Part shown: positions 26,531 to 39,885 of the stretch, one piece after another
Layout: every line of letters starts with the position of its first letter
Numbering within the stretch: the first letter of the stretch is position 1
NCBI GenBank assembly: GCA_933207985.1
Contig: OW240918.1
Span: 18,792,878 to 18,856,877, forward strand
Reading direction: 5' to 3'
Length of the DNA stretch: 64,000 nucleotides
Source: Pelobates cultripes
Lineage: Eukaryota; Chordata; Amphibia; Anura; Pelobatidae
Notes under the pieces: model-generated
Told to the model about the DNA's origin: nothing
Seen by the model: only the letters and a program-made list of their open reading frames with translations
Databases searched by the model: none
Position numbers and translations under genes: made by a program

Positions 26531-27221
26531 AAGAGAGGATTCTAAATATTATTCCTGCATACAATTATTATTATTTACATTAGCTTTAGACAGCTTTAGG
26601 AGGATTTTTATCGGTATTTTTCTGAAAGGCATCTTTGTTGATTTTGGAAATATATAGAGCCCTCGGTTTGTTATGGGGGTTTGCTCACAGAGCCATATTT
26701 TCTCTTGCACTCTGATTTGAATTGTGTCTAAGAACATCTTTGCTATATGCAACAGGGGAATATTTATCAGAGTTTATTTCTGCCATGGCTACAGTTATGA
26801 AACAATGATATAAATGTCTAGTTTTCTGGATTCTGAGTCCCAGGTTGATAAAGAGCCAGAGACGTAGATATTTTCTGGTTGATAAATTTGGCCAGTTTGT
26901 TACCTGTGCACAAAAAAATTACAGCTTCCCAAAGTTGCGGACAAGCATGGGCAAGGACCTTTGGCAGCATATTTGCTTTGAATGTGCTAGTGAGTTAATA
27001 GGTTTCATTTTTTTGGAGAGAAAAGGATGTTGCACAAGGCACAGATAGAAACATTTTGTTTTACAAATCTTGGTACTGCATGGTTAATTGTAGTTGTGAC
27101 ATGCACACTAATAGACTATTAAGTCATCCGAACAAGTGTCTTTTTTTTTTTACTAAATACTTATTTATCTGCATGTATTCTACTTCAATAAAATCTATTT
27201 TTCCAGCATAATAGTTTATTA

Positions 27222-27226
<5 letters not shown>

Positions 27227-27252
<26 letters not shown>
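27227..27252. repeat. TA dinucleotide repeat
   Basis: About 26 bp of TA. Confidence 0.9.
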
Positions 27253-28546
27253 GAACAGTGTAGAAGGTTAATTAATTATATCTGAGAAAAAAACATCTTC
27301 ACGTAACATGTCAGGATGCCGACAGGCACCAAGTCAGACCTCAATCAAGCACATGCATTTGATAATTTGCTTTGACAAAAGGTTCGAGGCAACTACATAG
27401 ATATGCACAATTCTAACTTATCATCAGTTGAGGAACTGTCATGATAGATGTATGGAGCAAGATGTCAAACAGATGTTCAGTGACATACAGATGGACTGTT
27501 TGGCTTATAGACAATGACAGATGAAACCTTCCCTTCAAGCTTTATTTTCTAAGTTTTTTTACCAACTTATCTCTGATTTGTTACATAAGTTTATAGATGT
27601 CCTATTGTGGTTTTAAAGAAAACAAAAGATTAATCTTATCGTGTCATGTTAAACAGCTTGCCTAGTTAATACATAGAAGCATTTTTTATGACAGCATAAA
27701 GCTTTTGTGGACGCCACTATAAACACGGATGATGTTTGCCTGTTTATTTAACAGTTATTGTGTTCTTATCCAGTGTTTTCTACAAATGTTTCAGTTAATT
27801 CCATGTGTTATATTTTTCAGGTGATGCTCAGTTTTTCTTTAAATATATATTGTAGCAATTGAAGTCACAATACACTTCAGACCTGGCAAAGTCAGGGAAC
27901 ATGTTGCATAGGATTGGAAACCAGAAACATTGTTCTCTCTATGCTGTCTGACAGGTGCAAAGAGCAGAGCTTACTATAATTGACAGGGAGCAAAGATTGA
28001 GGTGCTCAGTTTAGGAAGAAGCTAAATACAGCAATGTGGATTTTTACATTTTAATTTTATTTTTCAGACCTCACAAAAAAAGCATTTGTTAAGTATAATC
28101 TTAAAAATCCCAGGATGTAATGGTTCCCTAATAAACAAACATCTGTTTTAATAATACCTTTTACAAGTTTTTTTTTTAATATAGTTTCACTTTGACCTAT
28201 ATATAAGCCTTTATATCATAGTATATACCTTTTATCACAATGTATTACTCAATAAATTTTGATATATTTTAAAAGCTAGCTCACTTTAGATCACGATGAA
28301 GATTGTATTATTACATTAAACAGTAGATCTGAAAGTATTCCTATTGTACACTGATATGAAGGTGAAAATAATTGCACTGAAGCATATTAGAATAGTGAGA
28401 ACATTATTCTTGATTTTATTTAAACTCTTAATATTCTATTTGGATCTAGAGTTAAATTTAAAAAATAAGCAATATATTTTATTGAAACAAATAATTGTCA
28501 CAAGGCTAGAAGTCCTGTATGAGGTGGCACCTCACACCCTATAGAC

Positions 28547-28679
28547 CAGTGTTCCCCAACCCATTCCTCGTGGACCACCAACAGCCCAGGATTTATGTAT
28601 TTCCCTGTTTTATTCCAGTGGAGATGCTGATATAATCTAGACTGTTGGTGGTCCATGAGGACTGGGTTGGGGAACACTG
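28547..28679. mobile_element. Small hAT-type element with 8-bp target duplication
   Basis: The ends CAGTGTTCCCCAACCC and GGGTTGGGGAACACTG are perfect inverted repeats, and the adjacent TCGTGGACCACCAACAG is mirrored too. Flanks are CTATAGAC (28539-28546) and CTCTAGAC (28680-28687), 7 of 8 identical. 133 bp, non-coding; the overlapping 92-codon minus-strand frame is therefore not a gene. Confidence 0.9.
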
Positions 28680-29710
28680 CTCTAGACTCTACCAAATAAA
28701 ATATATCCAAACTGATAAATGCTGGACAGACTACAGTTAAGCTAGAATTTACAATCATCAGTGACCATGCCCACAAGTCTGACTATTTAGAAACAAGTGC
28801 CCTCTTGGATTTGTCTGTCTTTAAATTAGTCAATAACTCTGGACCTTTAATGCTTTTACTTTGTTGACCTATTGATGGACTTTAACAATCTGAAAATATA
28901 CTAAATTCCGAGGTTGCTCTGGTAACCAGACAAATATTGCCTAGAAATGGAATGAACCATCACTACCATTTAATATTTCTAGCATCATTACATGTTGGCT
29001 GAAGTAAAAGCCATGGAGCCACTCAATTTGCTCAACTTCATGATTCTCGGTAACAACTATAATGTGTTACTACAGCAACACATTGTCACCGTGGCTTGAG
29101 AATGCTTTTCTTTCTTTTCTTTTTATTGTAGTTGACTTAATCAACTAAATTATACTGGTTACTGAGCCCTATGACATTTGTATTTATGAGGTAGTAAAAT
29201 GATGTACACAACTAACAGCAAAACTACCACCATTGCAGCTATTGAATGTGAGAAGTTCTGATGGTACTATAATCCTGAATTAAACTGGGAGATCTGAAAA
29301 AAATAAGTAAATTTTCTTTGTAACCAATGAGAGATTAGGTATTAGACTGTAGGGACAGGGAAAGAACATTTTTTGAGAGAAATGTAATGAAGAAATATAA
29401 ATGAGAGAAGGGGAAAAAAGGGAAAAAAGAAAGAAAGCAACTATAAAGAAGAAAAAAAAAAAAGGAAAAACAAGTTGATTATACAGTCAGAAAGAGTAAA
29501 TTATTGAAAGTGATGTAGAGATAGCAAAACAAATAGACGAATGACTAGAGAGAAATGGGAAATGTATTAAATAATATCCAAAATAAATAAATGTCACAAA
29601 AAAATTATATAAACTCCAGAGAATTTATATAAAGGATTTTGGCTTTATTCACTCTATGGTTTCATCTAAACTATTTTATATGTGCATATATGTTTTTCTT
29701 GGTTTGAGTG

Positions 29711-30089
29711 TTGAGGACACTGTAGGCACTGTAACTGCCTCATCTCATTAAAGTGTCTATAATGTCTAGTGAACCCTGGCAATATTCTTCAATTCTAATG
29801 ATGAATAATTAGCCTGAGCAGCAATGGTCAGCTTTGGTTGGTTGAGAGTGACAACTGACCATGTTTAGCCTGTTACATCATCCATTGCTGGTGTAAATTG
29901 GTTTGGCTCAAAAGAAGTGTGTAATTTCTGCCTTAGCCATATCTCCAATGAAGGCCAAGCTCTGTGTGGCCTGAAGCCCTCACTCAGTGATGACTGAACA
30001 CTAAATAAAGGAACAGGGCCAGAGGACTCAAGGTAATTTAACTAATTCAATTAAGTGTGATGGGCATAGTGCCTACAGTGTCCCATTAA
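29711..30089. mobile_element. TTAA-type miniature element
   Basis: Outer ends GGACACTGTAGGCACTGTAAC and GGGCATAGTGCCTACAGTGTCC are inverted; TTAA is intact on the right (30086-30089) and TTGA on the left. The inner part matches the 12.6-kb element in reverse orientation. Confidence 0.7.
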
Positions 30090-30283
30090 CATATACACTC
30101 TTTGAATATTTTTATTTTTGTGAAATGGTAAAATTCTTTAGAAATGTCACCACTACCAATACCTTAATAGTTTTGTAATTCTTTTCAGAAAATATGTACT
30201 TTCAAAATCTGGACTTTAAGACGAATATTTCACACAGATCAGTAAAAAAAATTCATTTTTATCTAAACTTTTTAATTACTCAC

Positions 30284-30541
30284 TGTGAAGGTACTGAGAG
30301 AGATGCATTATGCGCTCATCTGTAAATGTCCACAGTTTTGTAATTTTGGAGCATTTCAGCTGATATGAAGGCTTTTTGGATTCAATCCAGCAGACTGAAT
30401 TATCTTCGTAAATAAAATCCAATGTAGAAATTCCAATTGCATTCAGAGAGCTCCTGTTGGGTGATTTGCCCCCATTAATATCCGACACTTCAATTGTTTC
30501 TGAGTTTGCAATCAAAAGAACCGGAGGTCTGTCAGCAGGCT
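30284..30541 (-). CDS. lrp1b: lrp1b internal exon: start of first YWTD beta-propeller (probably exon 6)
   Basis: This 258-nt exon is bounded by a CCTAG acceptor and a GTGAGT donor on the minus strand, phase 1 to phase 1. It begins EPADRPPVLLIANSETIEV, the opening strand of the first six-bladed beta-propeller in LRP1 and LRP1B. It continues with a blade containing LDFIYEDNSVCWIES and a later segment YQLKCSKITKLWTFTDE. The wording around LDFIY and CWIES resembles LRP1B more than LRP1. The stretch between them (SDINGGKSPNRSSLNA) differs clearly from what I recall of the mammalian protein, so blade 1 has drifted. The open frame continues upstream past the acceptor to an in-frame ATG, but that is intron, not a real start. 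The final A joins the next exon to give Asn. In the family, propeller plus EGF units act in ligand release at low endosomal pH. Confidence 0.93.
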
Positions 30542-33500
30542 CTAGGATTAAATATAAAGCAATCATAAGTGTTTGGTTCAGTGCAAAGTAAATCTGCATA
30601 TTATGTTATTCAAGTGTTCAAGATTATTTTTATATTGCTACCTTTGGCACACATACAGACCTATATAACAATGCAGATTAAAACATTTTAATATTAAGGG
30701 AAGAGCCCATGTTCAGTTTGCTCATAACAGAACCTGTTATAGTCACAATCAGGAACTGGTCATTTCTGATAATTGCTGAGCATTATAATTGCTGGAAAGA
30801 GTTGTATAGTCAAAACCAACAATAAACTATAAAGCATTATATTATGTTTACCATTGCAGAAAGCATTTCAGTTCTAAAAATCCATGCAACTGAACACTTG
30901 TAGCAAGGTAATGTCATAGTCCTTTGTTTTTGTGAAGCAGAATCCTTTCCTAAAAATCTATATTTTAGCAATGTTTTGTTGGTCACTTGGCCAAGTGTAA
31001 AGGACAGCCAACCCTTCGTCAACAATGCACAATCTGTATATTTACCATTTAGACTCTTCTAGCTGGTAAGCATCAACCATAAACATATGTGCCATACGCA
31101 CCCTAACTGATAATCAATAAATGTCTTCCTTCATTTATCTTTTTAAATCTAGAGTAGTCCAAAGCTATATAGCATTATTACAAGCAAAAGACATAGCGAT
31201 GAGTATTTTTACAACTAACCGTCTTTATAAAATTGGATTTTGGTTACAATCTTGAGGTCATTGAGAAGGGGTCCAATCATAAGCTCCGTAGGACCTCTTT
31301 TTCACCATATATAAGTAGACAGCACAAGCAACATCTAGTAATATATGGAGTTTTGATTATGTCACTGAAAACATTTAATATAGTATGTTAAGATAATAGC
31401 ACAACTATAAATTATTATTTGGTTAAGTAACACTGGCCATGATCAAGACACTTTCATTGGGCATAATCTGAAGGTAGGCTACAAATGTTGTACATGCATT
31501 TTGTTACTGTTGTAAACCCATAATTAGTTTCCAATGCCAAACGTTATATTTTATTCCATTTGGATCGAATGGCTTACATTCTGTTACCCACTTAAACACT
31601 GGGTGATAGAACAGAATGTACCTCATGTCTACCATAAAACCTACTGCCAAAAATAAGTTAAATACAAAAGAAGGTAGTGTAGCTTTCGTTTGATTTTTTT
31701 TCCTTATGTTGCAGAATTGTCTGACATAAAAATGATATGCAAATTCAATACATGGCTCTCCCTCAGTCCCAGTCACTGCCACAAGAATCAGATGGGTCAT
31801 ACATCAAGTTTCATGTACTCCTGCAAAGGTTATTTAGACCATTTTGTTCTGCATTTGTAACTGAAACAAATCAGTAAGATACAAGTGACCTAGAGCTTTT
31901 GATATATTTGCCACAGATGTTTTGCATAAGGCAAGTAACACAAATGTCACTACTTAAATAGCTGTTATGAGACTACTTTCAGTTTGATGAAATAGTTTTG
32001 CAGACATTACAAATTTATAAATCATTGCCAGTGTTCTCTATGATAATACTCGAGCAGTGATTTCCATCATTCCTGCATGATATCTACAAGAATCAAGCAC
32101 CTTATGACTTTCAAATAGAATTTATGGGATGGAATTCACTTGGATGATAAATGCTTGAGTGTTTTTGTAATGTAAAATGAGAGCAAAACTGGAAATATTG
32201 CAAATCTCAAAAGTAAAAAACAAACAAAAAGCAAAACTTCTAGTCAGTTCAGGATGGGAAACATCCCATCTACTTCAGTAACATCTGAGTTCAGATACTG
32301 GAGTGTATCCAAAAGGTACCTCTTTAAACACTGAAAAAGAACCTCTATGACTGCATATATAAGGGGTTAACAGGGAAATTTAGCAAAGCAAAATGGGTGT
32401 TTAATTACATAAATGCTCAAATACACTAAATTGGTTTCCATGATTATTCCCTTTATATTGAGTACTTTATGCCTAGAAAGGCTTTTGTTTTGCTTTGATA
32501 TATTGTTCTCAATGCGTTACCATCAAGGTTGGAGGTAAGACTCTAAGAATGCATTAGTGGCAGCCTGCATTGTTCTTTATTATATAGATGTCTGTATTTT
32601 CTGTATGGGATCACAGTATTACTGATTATATTGTGATACATTTTCAAATTCTCATGCCTTAAAATGATTAATAGATTTTGCACAAATAGCCAAAAGCATA
32701 GTATTTTACCATTTGTGTTTATATTTTCATTTCCCACTTAATATCTGTAATAAAATGTATATATATAACTGCATTTCTGCCCTTGAACGAGCATTTCTGT
32801 GACCTTGTTAGAAGAATTACTGTTTATGTATTCTTTATCAGCCGAAGTGATGTAAAATATGAAAAATATATGGCAAAACATTCTGTAAATTTCGCTATTA
32901 AAATATATGTTATTCTTAATCAATTTTTGAACACAAAACTGAAAGAGTAAATATTTTATTTATCTATAAATTCATCCCATAATTCAATTGGTATGGCCAT
33001 TTTGGATGATTTGGACACTTTGATGTTGTTAGAAGGGGTTATGTAGGAAAGGCATTTCTAGGGCAAAGCTCTGACCTATAAGTCTCACTATAACCCCTAG
33101 AGTAACATCACTGCAAAAAGAGGACATTTATGATAGCATTTAGTGCTATTTGTCCTCAACTGAGCATGCCTTAAACAATAATACTCTATATGAACATAAT
33201 ATATGCTATCCTTTTACTTGGTCTGGATGCTGAGGGTCCCTACTAATTCATGAGACATATATGGTCCCAAGACAGTCAGTTCTGTATTGTGAAGGATTAA
33301 TAAAAGATTAACAATGTATTGTCAATTTTATAACATTTGCCATAGATTAAGTTCTCTGCCCAAATCCAATACATGTAGGTATTGTTTTGTAATTGTGCCA
33401 AAATACTCTCTCTGACCATATAGATATTGATAGCGTGACAACACTTGTTATCTTCACCATTTATCTAACATTTAATATACACAATTGCCTAACAAGTGGT

Positions 33501-35099
33501 ATTTGTCACATTTTATGAATTTAAACTGTATAATTGGACAACAGTGGGAGCATAAATCCAGGACACATAACAAAAATAGCACAGTAATACATGTACACAG
33601 CATTTCTTTTCCCCAATACATGTTGATGTAATTTAAATTTGTATAAAGACATTATGCAAAGTAAATTATCTAGCATGATATTCTTTACTTTTTGTCTTAC
33701 AAGTCTCCTTCCTATGAATTTATATAATTTTTTTCTTTGAAGCTATTTAAAGGTATTCTCCCGGTCATATATTTTCATCATTCATCCCAACATTATCATC
33801 TCTAGGTCTCCTCTCTCAACCTAAAGTTAAGAGGTTTGGTAGATGATTGCTGGTTTTCTAGGTGGAAATCTTGCTCGCAATGAAGATGGCTTAGTATTTA
33901 CCACTTCTCAATGGATACATTGGGCAAGTTTAGTTTTTCTTTGTCCTACAGAAATTCTCTCATATAATTATCTTTCCACTACACCATGTCATTATACTCT
34001 CATGATATGCTAAACTAAACAAATTTTGTTCTAATTCCCAGAATCAATCTGATTTCATTCCTTGCATATATTTTTTATTCTTACATATTGTTTAAACAAA
34101 AGAAAAATTTGTATTGTGGATTTTAATTACAGAGTAAAAGCATGTGTTTGTTATCTGACAAGTTTCTTCTGTTCCATTTCTGAGATCTAAGCCATTTACT
34201 TAAAACTAAGAATTAAAGCTAATTACAGGACAGCAACATTTAAGGCTTTCACAATCCTCGTAGGAGCCAAATACATTTACAGGAGTGTCGCATTCACCCA
34301 CAGGCAATTCATATTGCTTATGCAAATGAACATTATTGTAGCATTCAAATCAATATTTTCAATATAGAGTAACACTGTAAATTCTGGTGAGTGAATGAGA
34401 TGTTCTTATAGATACATTTTGACGCTTACAAACATGGTGGAATTAATTTCCTTTCTCTATTAGAATAGTCTAGTTTCTTCAAGGGTTAAAGAAATTCACT
34501 AAATTTAGTAGACTTCTCAGATGAATGGCATATGCATATTTTTTACGGAGTCATTATATAACCATTTGCTCTTCTACTTTACTGCTCCTAGTACTCTCTG
34601 CCTTTTTTTACTTTACTGGCCCTTTCACCTGTATCTACCTTGCCTTATTAATTTTACTGTCCTTTTCACACATATTCTTACGTTTCTCTCCAATTTCAAT
34701 CATATTCACATTCCTGCTAAATTCATTTTACTCTCACTCATTTACAACTTTACACCAATTAATATTTTGCAGGTTGCACATTATGACAATACGGGTCATT
34801 AAATCCATCATCCTACACTTTCTACTTACGCTCATGTTATACAGATGTTGGGTTGACCCTCATCTAAATAACGTTGAGATTGAGCACAACATTTTGCTGC
34901 TCCAATTAATGGATGGGAATCAAAGAATCAAAAGCACAAATTAACAAAAAGTCTTTAAACATAAAGGAAGTAATTTACCATTGAACAGTTATACCCATGC
35001 CACTTATAATACTCTTAACTTTATATACAAGTGGCATAGTTTAAAATTTAATTTCTTCTCCTTCCAATATATTATATGAGGGGACTTTATGGGGAATGT

Positions 35100-35119
35100 A
35101 AAACACACACACACACACA
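35100..35119. repeat. CA dinucleotide repeat
   Basis: About 20 bp of AC repeat followed by an A-rich run. Confidence 0.85.
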
Positions 35120-35213
35120 AACAAAAAAAAAATAGTACATTTTCAACTTTATATACTCTCCTAAGAGATATTCTGTAAAGAAATATCCCTCTTCCATTTT
35201 AATGTATATCTTC

Positions 35214-35701
35214 TTAAAGGACCACTCTACGCACCCAGACCACTTCAGCTTAATGAAGTGGTCTGGGTGCAAGGTCCAGCTAGGGTTAACCCATTTTTTT
35301 TATAAACATAGCAGTTTCAGAGAAACTGCTATGTTTATAAATGGGTTAATCCAGTCCTCAAATCCTCTAGTGGCTGTCTCATTGACAGCCGCTAGAGGCG
35401 CTTGCGTGATAACAGTGAGAACACGCAAGCGTCCATAGGAATGCATTGTAAATGCTTTCCTATGAGACCGGCTGAATGCGCGCGCAGCTCTTGCCACACG
35501 TGCGCATTTAGCCGAAAGGGAGGAGAGGAGGAGGATCGGAGGCAGAGAGCTCCCCGCCCGGCGCTGGAGAAAGGTAAGTTTTAACCCCTTTCTTCTCTCC
35601 AGAGTCCGGCGGGAGTGGGACCCTGAGGGTGGGGGCACCCTCAGGGCACTATAGTGCCAGGAAAACAAGTATGTTTTCCTGGCACTATAGTGGTCCTTTA
35701 A
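35214..35701. mobile_element. TTAA-bounded modular hairpin element, copy 1
   Basis: TTAA at 35214-35217 and 35698-35701 flank a 480-bp body with ends AGGACCACT...AGTGGTCCT. The body is a chain of hairpins: CAGACCACTTCA/TGAAGTGGTCTG, AACATAGCAGTTTC/GAAACTGCTATGTT, CGCTTGCGTG/CACGCAAGCG, CCTGAGGGTG/CACCCTCAGG, and TGCCAGGAAAACA/TGTTTTCCTGGCA. A CpG-rich stretch (35470-35640) sits in the middle. It is roughly 90% identical by eye to 46215-46678, so it is a family member, and the long open frame on the minus strand (35300-35791) is a by-product. Confidence 0.9.
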
Positions 35702-36846
35702 TGCAGACAAATTAATAGAACTAAATGGACACAAAGAAGAGGAACGATTTATATTCTGCTGGTATTTTGGGAATCTACATTCCACAAGCACTAGCAGTTT
35801 CCATACAGATAACTAGCAGTAATATAAATAACCAAATGTATTTCCATTTTTATTTTAGTGTAGTATTTAGTATATATAATGATAATTGTGTTTCTGACTA
35901 ACTATGATCCTCATGTTTTAAATAAATTCAATGCATATTTTTCTTTCACAAAATTATTAGATTGCATATTGCGCACTAAGGAACATGTTTATCATTGAAA
36001 TTCAAAATAACCAAGAAAAATGTGTGCAGCTCTTTTAAAGCTCATTAAGGGAAAAATGAAAAAAAAGGAAAAAGTTTGTTTTCTTTCTCCATTAACTCTC
36101 TATTAAGACTGTGACTGTATCATCAAATTCATTACTTTTTAACAAATGTTTGTTCTTGTGGATAATATATTCATGCAATTATACTGTATATAAAAACCTT
36201 CATTAAAAGGAAGTGTTTCATAATTGCCTTTTACCTTATCTTAAAGTATTTTGAATTTCTATCAGTAATACATAGCAAGAAATGAAATTCTTCATATATT
36301 CCAATCACACGCTGTTCTAAACTTTTTCCTGCTGAAGACATATTTACTTAGCAAAATGATTTAGTAATTTATGAGATAAAGTTTGGGATTCATGGTGAAG
36401 TTTTACTTAACCAGACGCTAAACCGAATAAAATGTAATAGGAGATACAAAGTTACTTTATATTTGCTGTAAAGGAATAAATGTATTTTGATATTTAAAAA
36501 AAAAAAAAAAAAATAGCACAGTGTAGTGTCTATTGCTCTGCAGTACTTTTGAAGAATTAACTAATTTGGAAATCTAAGCAGAAATAATATAAAAAAATAG
36601 ATGTAACTAGTAGATTAACGTCAGTGATTTAAAGTGCTCAAGGGTCTTGGAGTCTATATCTGCAGTGTTTCATTATAGAATGCTGCACATAACCCTGTCA
36701 TTAAGGCGTCAGCCACAGAATGCTGTCCTCAGATGGAGAATACAGCTGTAGATCTACAAAATGAAAAAGACAACAATAGCGTAATAAAGTTTACAATGCA
36801 ATTTAGTGCGCCTTAAAAGATTGCACTTACAGTGTGGAGACATAAT

Positions 36847-37233
36847 TTAACGCCTTAGTGCCTCCCCTTCCAATTATTGGGGGGCTAATCCAGAGCTCAT
36901 TCACTCCTGGCAGCATAAACCACTCCAGTGTAGAAAACAGGACTCAGCCCCCTTCCTTCCTCCATTGCTACCCAAGACCTTCTCTCATCCTCTCCTCCCT
37001 GACATTCCCCATCCAGCCAGGTAGCGTGACATCACACAGCTAGAGACAGTGACATCACCAGAGGAGGCTCAGGTTACTGGGAGAATTTGGCCTCAAATGG
37101 AATGCAGGTAAAAAGTTAGCTTTATTCCTTTTCTTTTTTTTTGAGGAGGGGGGGTGCATGCTGGTAAGGTTAATTTGACAAAAAGTAGTGTTTTATTAAA
37201 ATACTGTTTTTTTTTATTTGAATATTCATTTAA
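36847..37233. mobile_element. Possible TTAA-type miniature element
   Basis: It starts TTAACGCCTTAGTGCC and ends ATATTCATTTAA. Near its right end it has the AGTGTTTTATTAAAATACTG hairpin and a CACCAGAGGAGGC block shared, in reverse, with 22780-23215. Terminal inverted repeats are weak. Confidence 0.4.
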
Positions 37234-37954
37234 GCATAAGGAGACAGAAAGGTTATGACAAAATATTTATATACTGAATAATTTTTTTTTTTTTACGAAG
37301 CATATTATTCAGTAAACAAGTGACTGATAAAGTTGAATTCACTTGCAAAATTTGAATTAACTTGCAGAATTTAGGCTAGACAACCTTATAGGGAAATGTT
37401 ACTATTGGTAAGTTGACTGAGCCAGTTTTTTGCAACTCTCCAATCTTGCTGCTTGGTATTTGAACATTGTAAGCTTGTTTGAACAGGATCCTCAACAGCC
37501 TATTTTAATTACTAATAGTTCATATCATTTGCTTTTAAATTTTGCTTATTAACGTTGTAAAGAACTGTGGAATATATATATATATAAAATGACAATAATA
37601 ATAATTAGATGAATTGCTCTAAAATGGCAATGGTCATTCTGAACTATTTCATCACAAATTAAAAAAATAGAAATAGGTTTTATTGTATTGTTGCAAGTAG
37701 TGAATATATTAATATTTAATTTATATACACATGCATTATCAGCATCTTTAATTACAAAACCTACATGCCTAGAATGTGTGTGTGTGGGGAAGGAGGGCAA
37801 ACACCTAGTTCACTGAAAAATAGATATTTTTGTTTTGAGTAGAAACTTAAAGGAGTTTAGTCTCTTAACTTGTCAATAGCTGACCTCATTATGCAGAATA
37901 AAATAATATAAAGAAATTACTCAGTATAAAACTAATGCCCTATAAACATATAAC

Positions 37955-37959
<5 letters not shown>

Positions 37960-37994
<35 letters not shown>
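37960..37994. repeat. TA dinucleotide repeat
   Basis: About 35 bp of AT repeat. Confidence 0.95.
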
Positions 37995-37996
<2 letters not shown>

Positions 37997-39394
37997 ACAA
38001 CTAAGTAAACACATATATAAGAAAAAGAAAGCACTGTGAACCTGCTAGAAAAAGAAAAACACAAAAAAGGAAAAGAAAAAACAGCAAAAAATAGTGTAAC
38101 ACGGTTACAAATTAGTTTGCACTTAGTCGTGGGTGTATATAATTTTATCATTATACAGAAGAGTATCTAAACCATTCCTAAAGCTCAAAGGCTGTATTTT
38201 ACATTCAAAGTTGGATGGATATGAAAGGACAATGGGATAGTTTTAATTGTGCATCATTACATCTGAAAACGGAGGGCTGGGCATTGAGTGCCAGGAGAAT
38301 CTTAAGTAATTTGAAAAAGATTGTGGAATGACACCACACGTCTTGTACCACAACCACCTAACCCAAATTAACTGAAGTGTTTATGGTATTTGGAGTGTCT
38401 CATTAATCTATAATTCTTGTATTTATAAACAGCCAACTGGCTGAGCTTGATATAAGTTATAGTTGAGCAGCATAAGGACAGGAACACAACGAATGAACTA
38501 TGCTGTGACTTTATTGAACAGCATTTGAGAAAAGCTGCATTTAATTTTTCCTGACTCATGTTCACCTTTAATTAATTTATAAATGAATATCCAAGATAAT
38601 TCTTAGAAAATGACTTTATCACAAGGCAGGCTTAATCTTCAAAATAAGGGTGGTTTTATACAACCAAAGGACCATGCAGCATCTATGCTTGAACTTATTA
38701 AACTAATTAGCAAGCTAAAATAAGTGCACAGTTTGTGAGTATTGATGTCTGGATAGGAAATAATGCTAGTGATGTCTTTTGTTCCAATGTGAGATTTATA
38801 TAATTGGCAGTTATTATAGGTTAATACTTGCGATAAAGCTTTGCAGTTAAGTTGTATTTTGGATGAAGTACCTTTGATTGCTCGTAATAAGGAAATGGCA
38901 AGTCACTGTGGAGTAATGTGAGCATACAGATGAACTAACAATATATTAGCGGAATTATGCACATAATCTCTGATGTAAGAAGACCGCAAGTCATCAAGGA
39001 GCTCCTTGACATTTTTAACCAAGACAAACTTTTTAGGATTTAAAATTCCAAGGTTTATTAACATATTTTAATGAAATAAATTAGCAGGGCTTTATTTCTT
39101 TCAATATTTTATCAGCTCCTATCATATTAAACCTCCCAAGTATTTCACTTTACCTACTCACCCAAATTCTTGACTCTCACTGAAAATAAATAAATGAGCA
39201 TCTATATTAACAAAAGGGCTATTATAAAGAAGTGTACGAGGGCTAATATAGAGAAATTAAGCCAGTTAAGCTAGTTAAACCAGTAGCTAGCTGTTTCGCA
39301 ATTGGTAATCACCAGAACAACATCACATGTTGAGCAGAACCACTGTTATTTAATTGTCATATGCACTGCTACCCTTATTAAACTCTATCTATTC

Positions 39395-39885
39395 TTAAAG
39401 GAGCACTACAGTGTCAGAAACAAAAAAACCTGTATCCTGACACTGTAGTGTTAAACCCACTATTTAGGTCCCAGGCTCCCCTGGCATCACTTTAATAAGG
39501 TGTGTTTACTTATCTTTATTCACAGGCCGCGTCGGACTCACCATGGCTGACCCCAACTCCATGACAAACTTTATATTCTCAGCCAATCTAATGTTTTCTC
39601 ATAGGAAGGTATTGGGATTCTATTGCATATGTGAGACAAAACACTGCTCTGCATCAATCAGCATCTCCTCATAGATATGCATTGAATCAATGCATTTCTA
39701 TGGTGAACACTCAGCTCCTCCATTCAGAGCCTTAAGATGCTGGACTAGGATGCACCTCTAGTGGCCATCTGAGTAAAACACTGAAAAGGCAGTGTTTACA
39801 TTAAAACACATGCAGGAAAATGCTATAGACACTTTAACAACTAAATTAAGCTGTAGTTGATCTGGTGACTATAGTGTCCCTTTAA
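39395..39885. mobile_element. TTAA-bounded miniature element
   Basis: TTAA at 39395-39398 and 39882-39885; ends AGGAGCACTACAGTGTC and GACTATAGTGTCCC form inverted repeats. A hairpin ACACTACAGTGTCAG-type follows the left end. Middle contains TCAGCCAATC and GATGCATTG segments shared with other copies in the window. Confidence 0.8.

Larger units (their letters stand above)
21261..30283 (-). other. lrp1b intron of 9.0 kb between the two propeller exons
   Basis: It is bounded by the GTGAGT donor and TTTTTTACAG acceptor. It contains a dead Tc1-like transposon, two small hAT elements with 8-bp target duplications, TTAA elements near 22.8, 26.0 and 29.7 kb, and TA repeats near 23.3 and 27.2 kb. I see nothing definable in 23380-24400, 24550-25990 and 26540-28540 apart from the 27.2 kb TA run. 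Confidence 0.85.

Noticed and set aside
31504..31800. 98-codon minus-strand open frame inside an lrp1b intron
   Set aside because: No EGF, LDL-A or YWTD motif, and no flanking splice signals of quality.
34525..34944. 139-codon plus-strand open frame with hydrophobic composition
   Set aside because: The hydrophobic look comes from a pyrimidine-rich stretch. There are no splice sites or homology that I can see, and the overlapping frame at 34521 looks equally good.
35300..35791. 163-codon open frame on the minus strand, with a related 134-codon frame at 46379-46783
   Set aside because: Both lie mostly in two copies of the same TTAA element, extend beyond it at an end, and resemble each other only because the repeats do. 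No protein family is recognisable.
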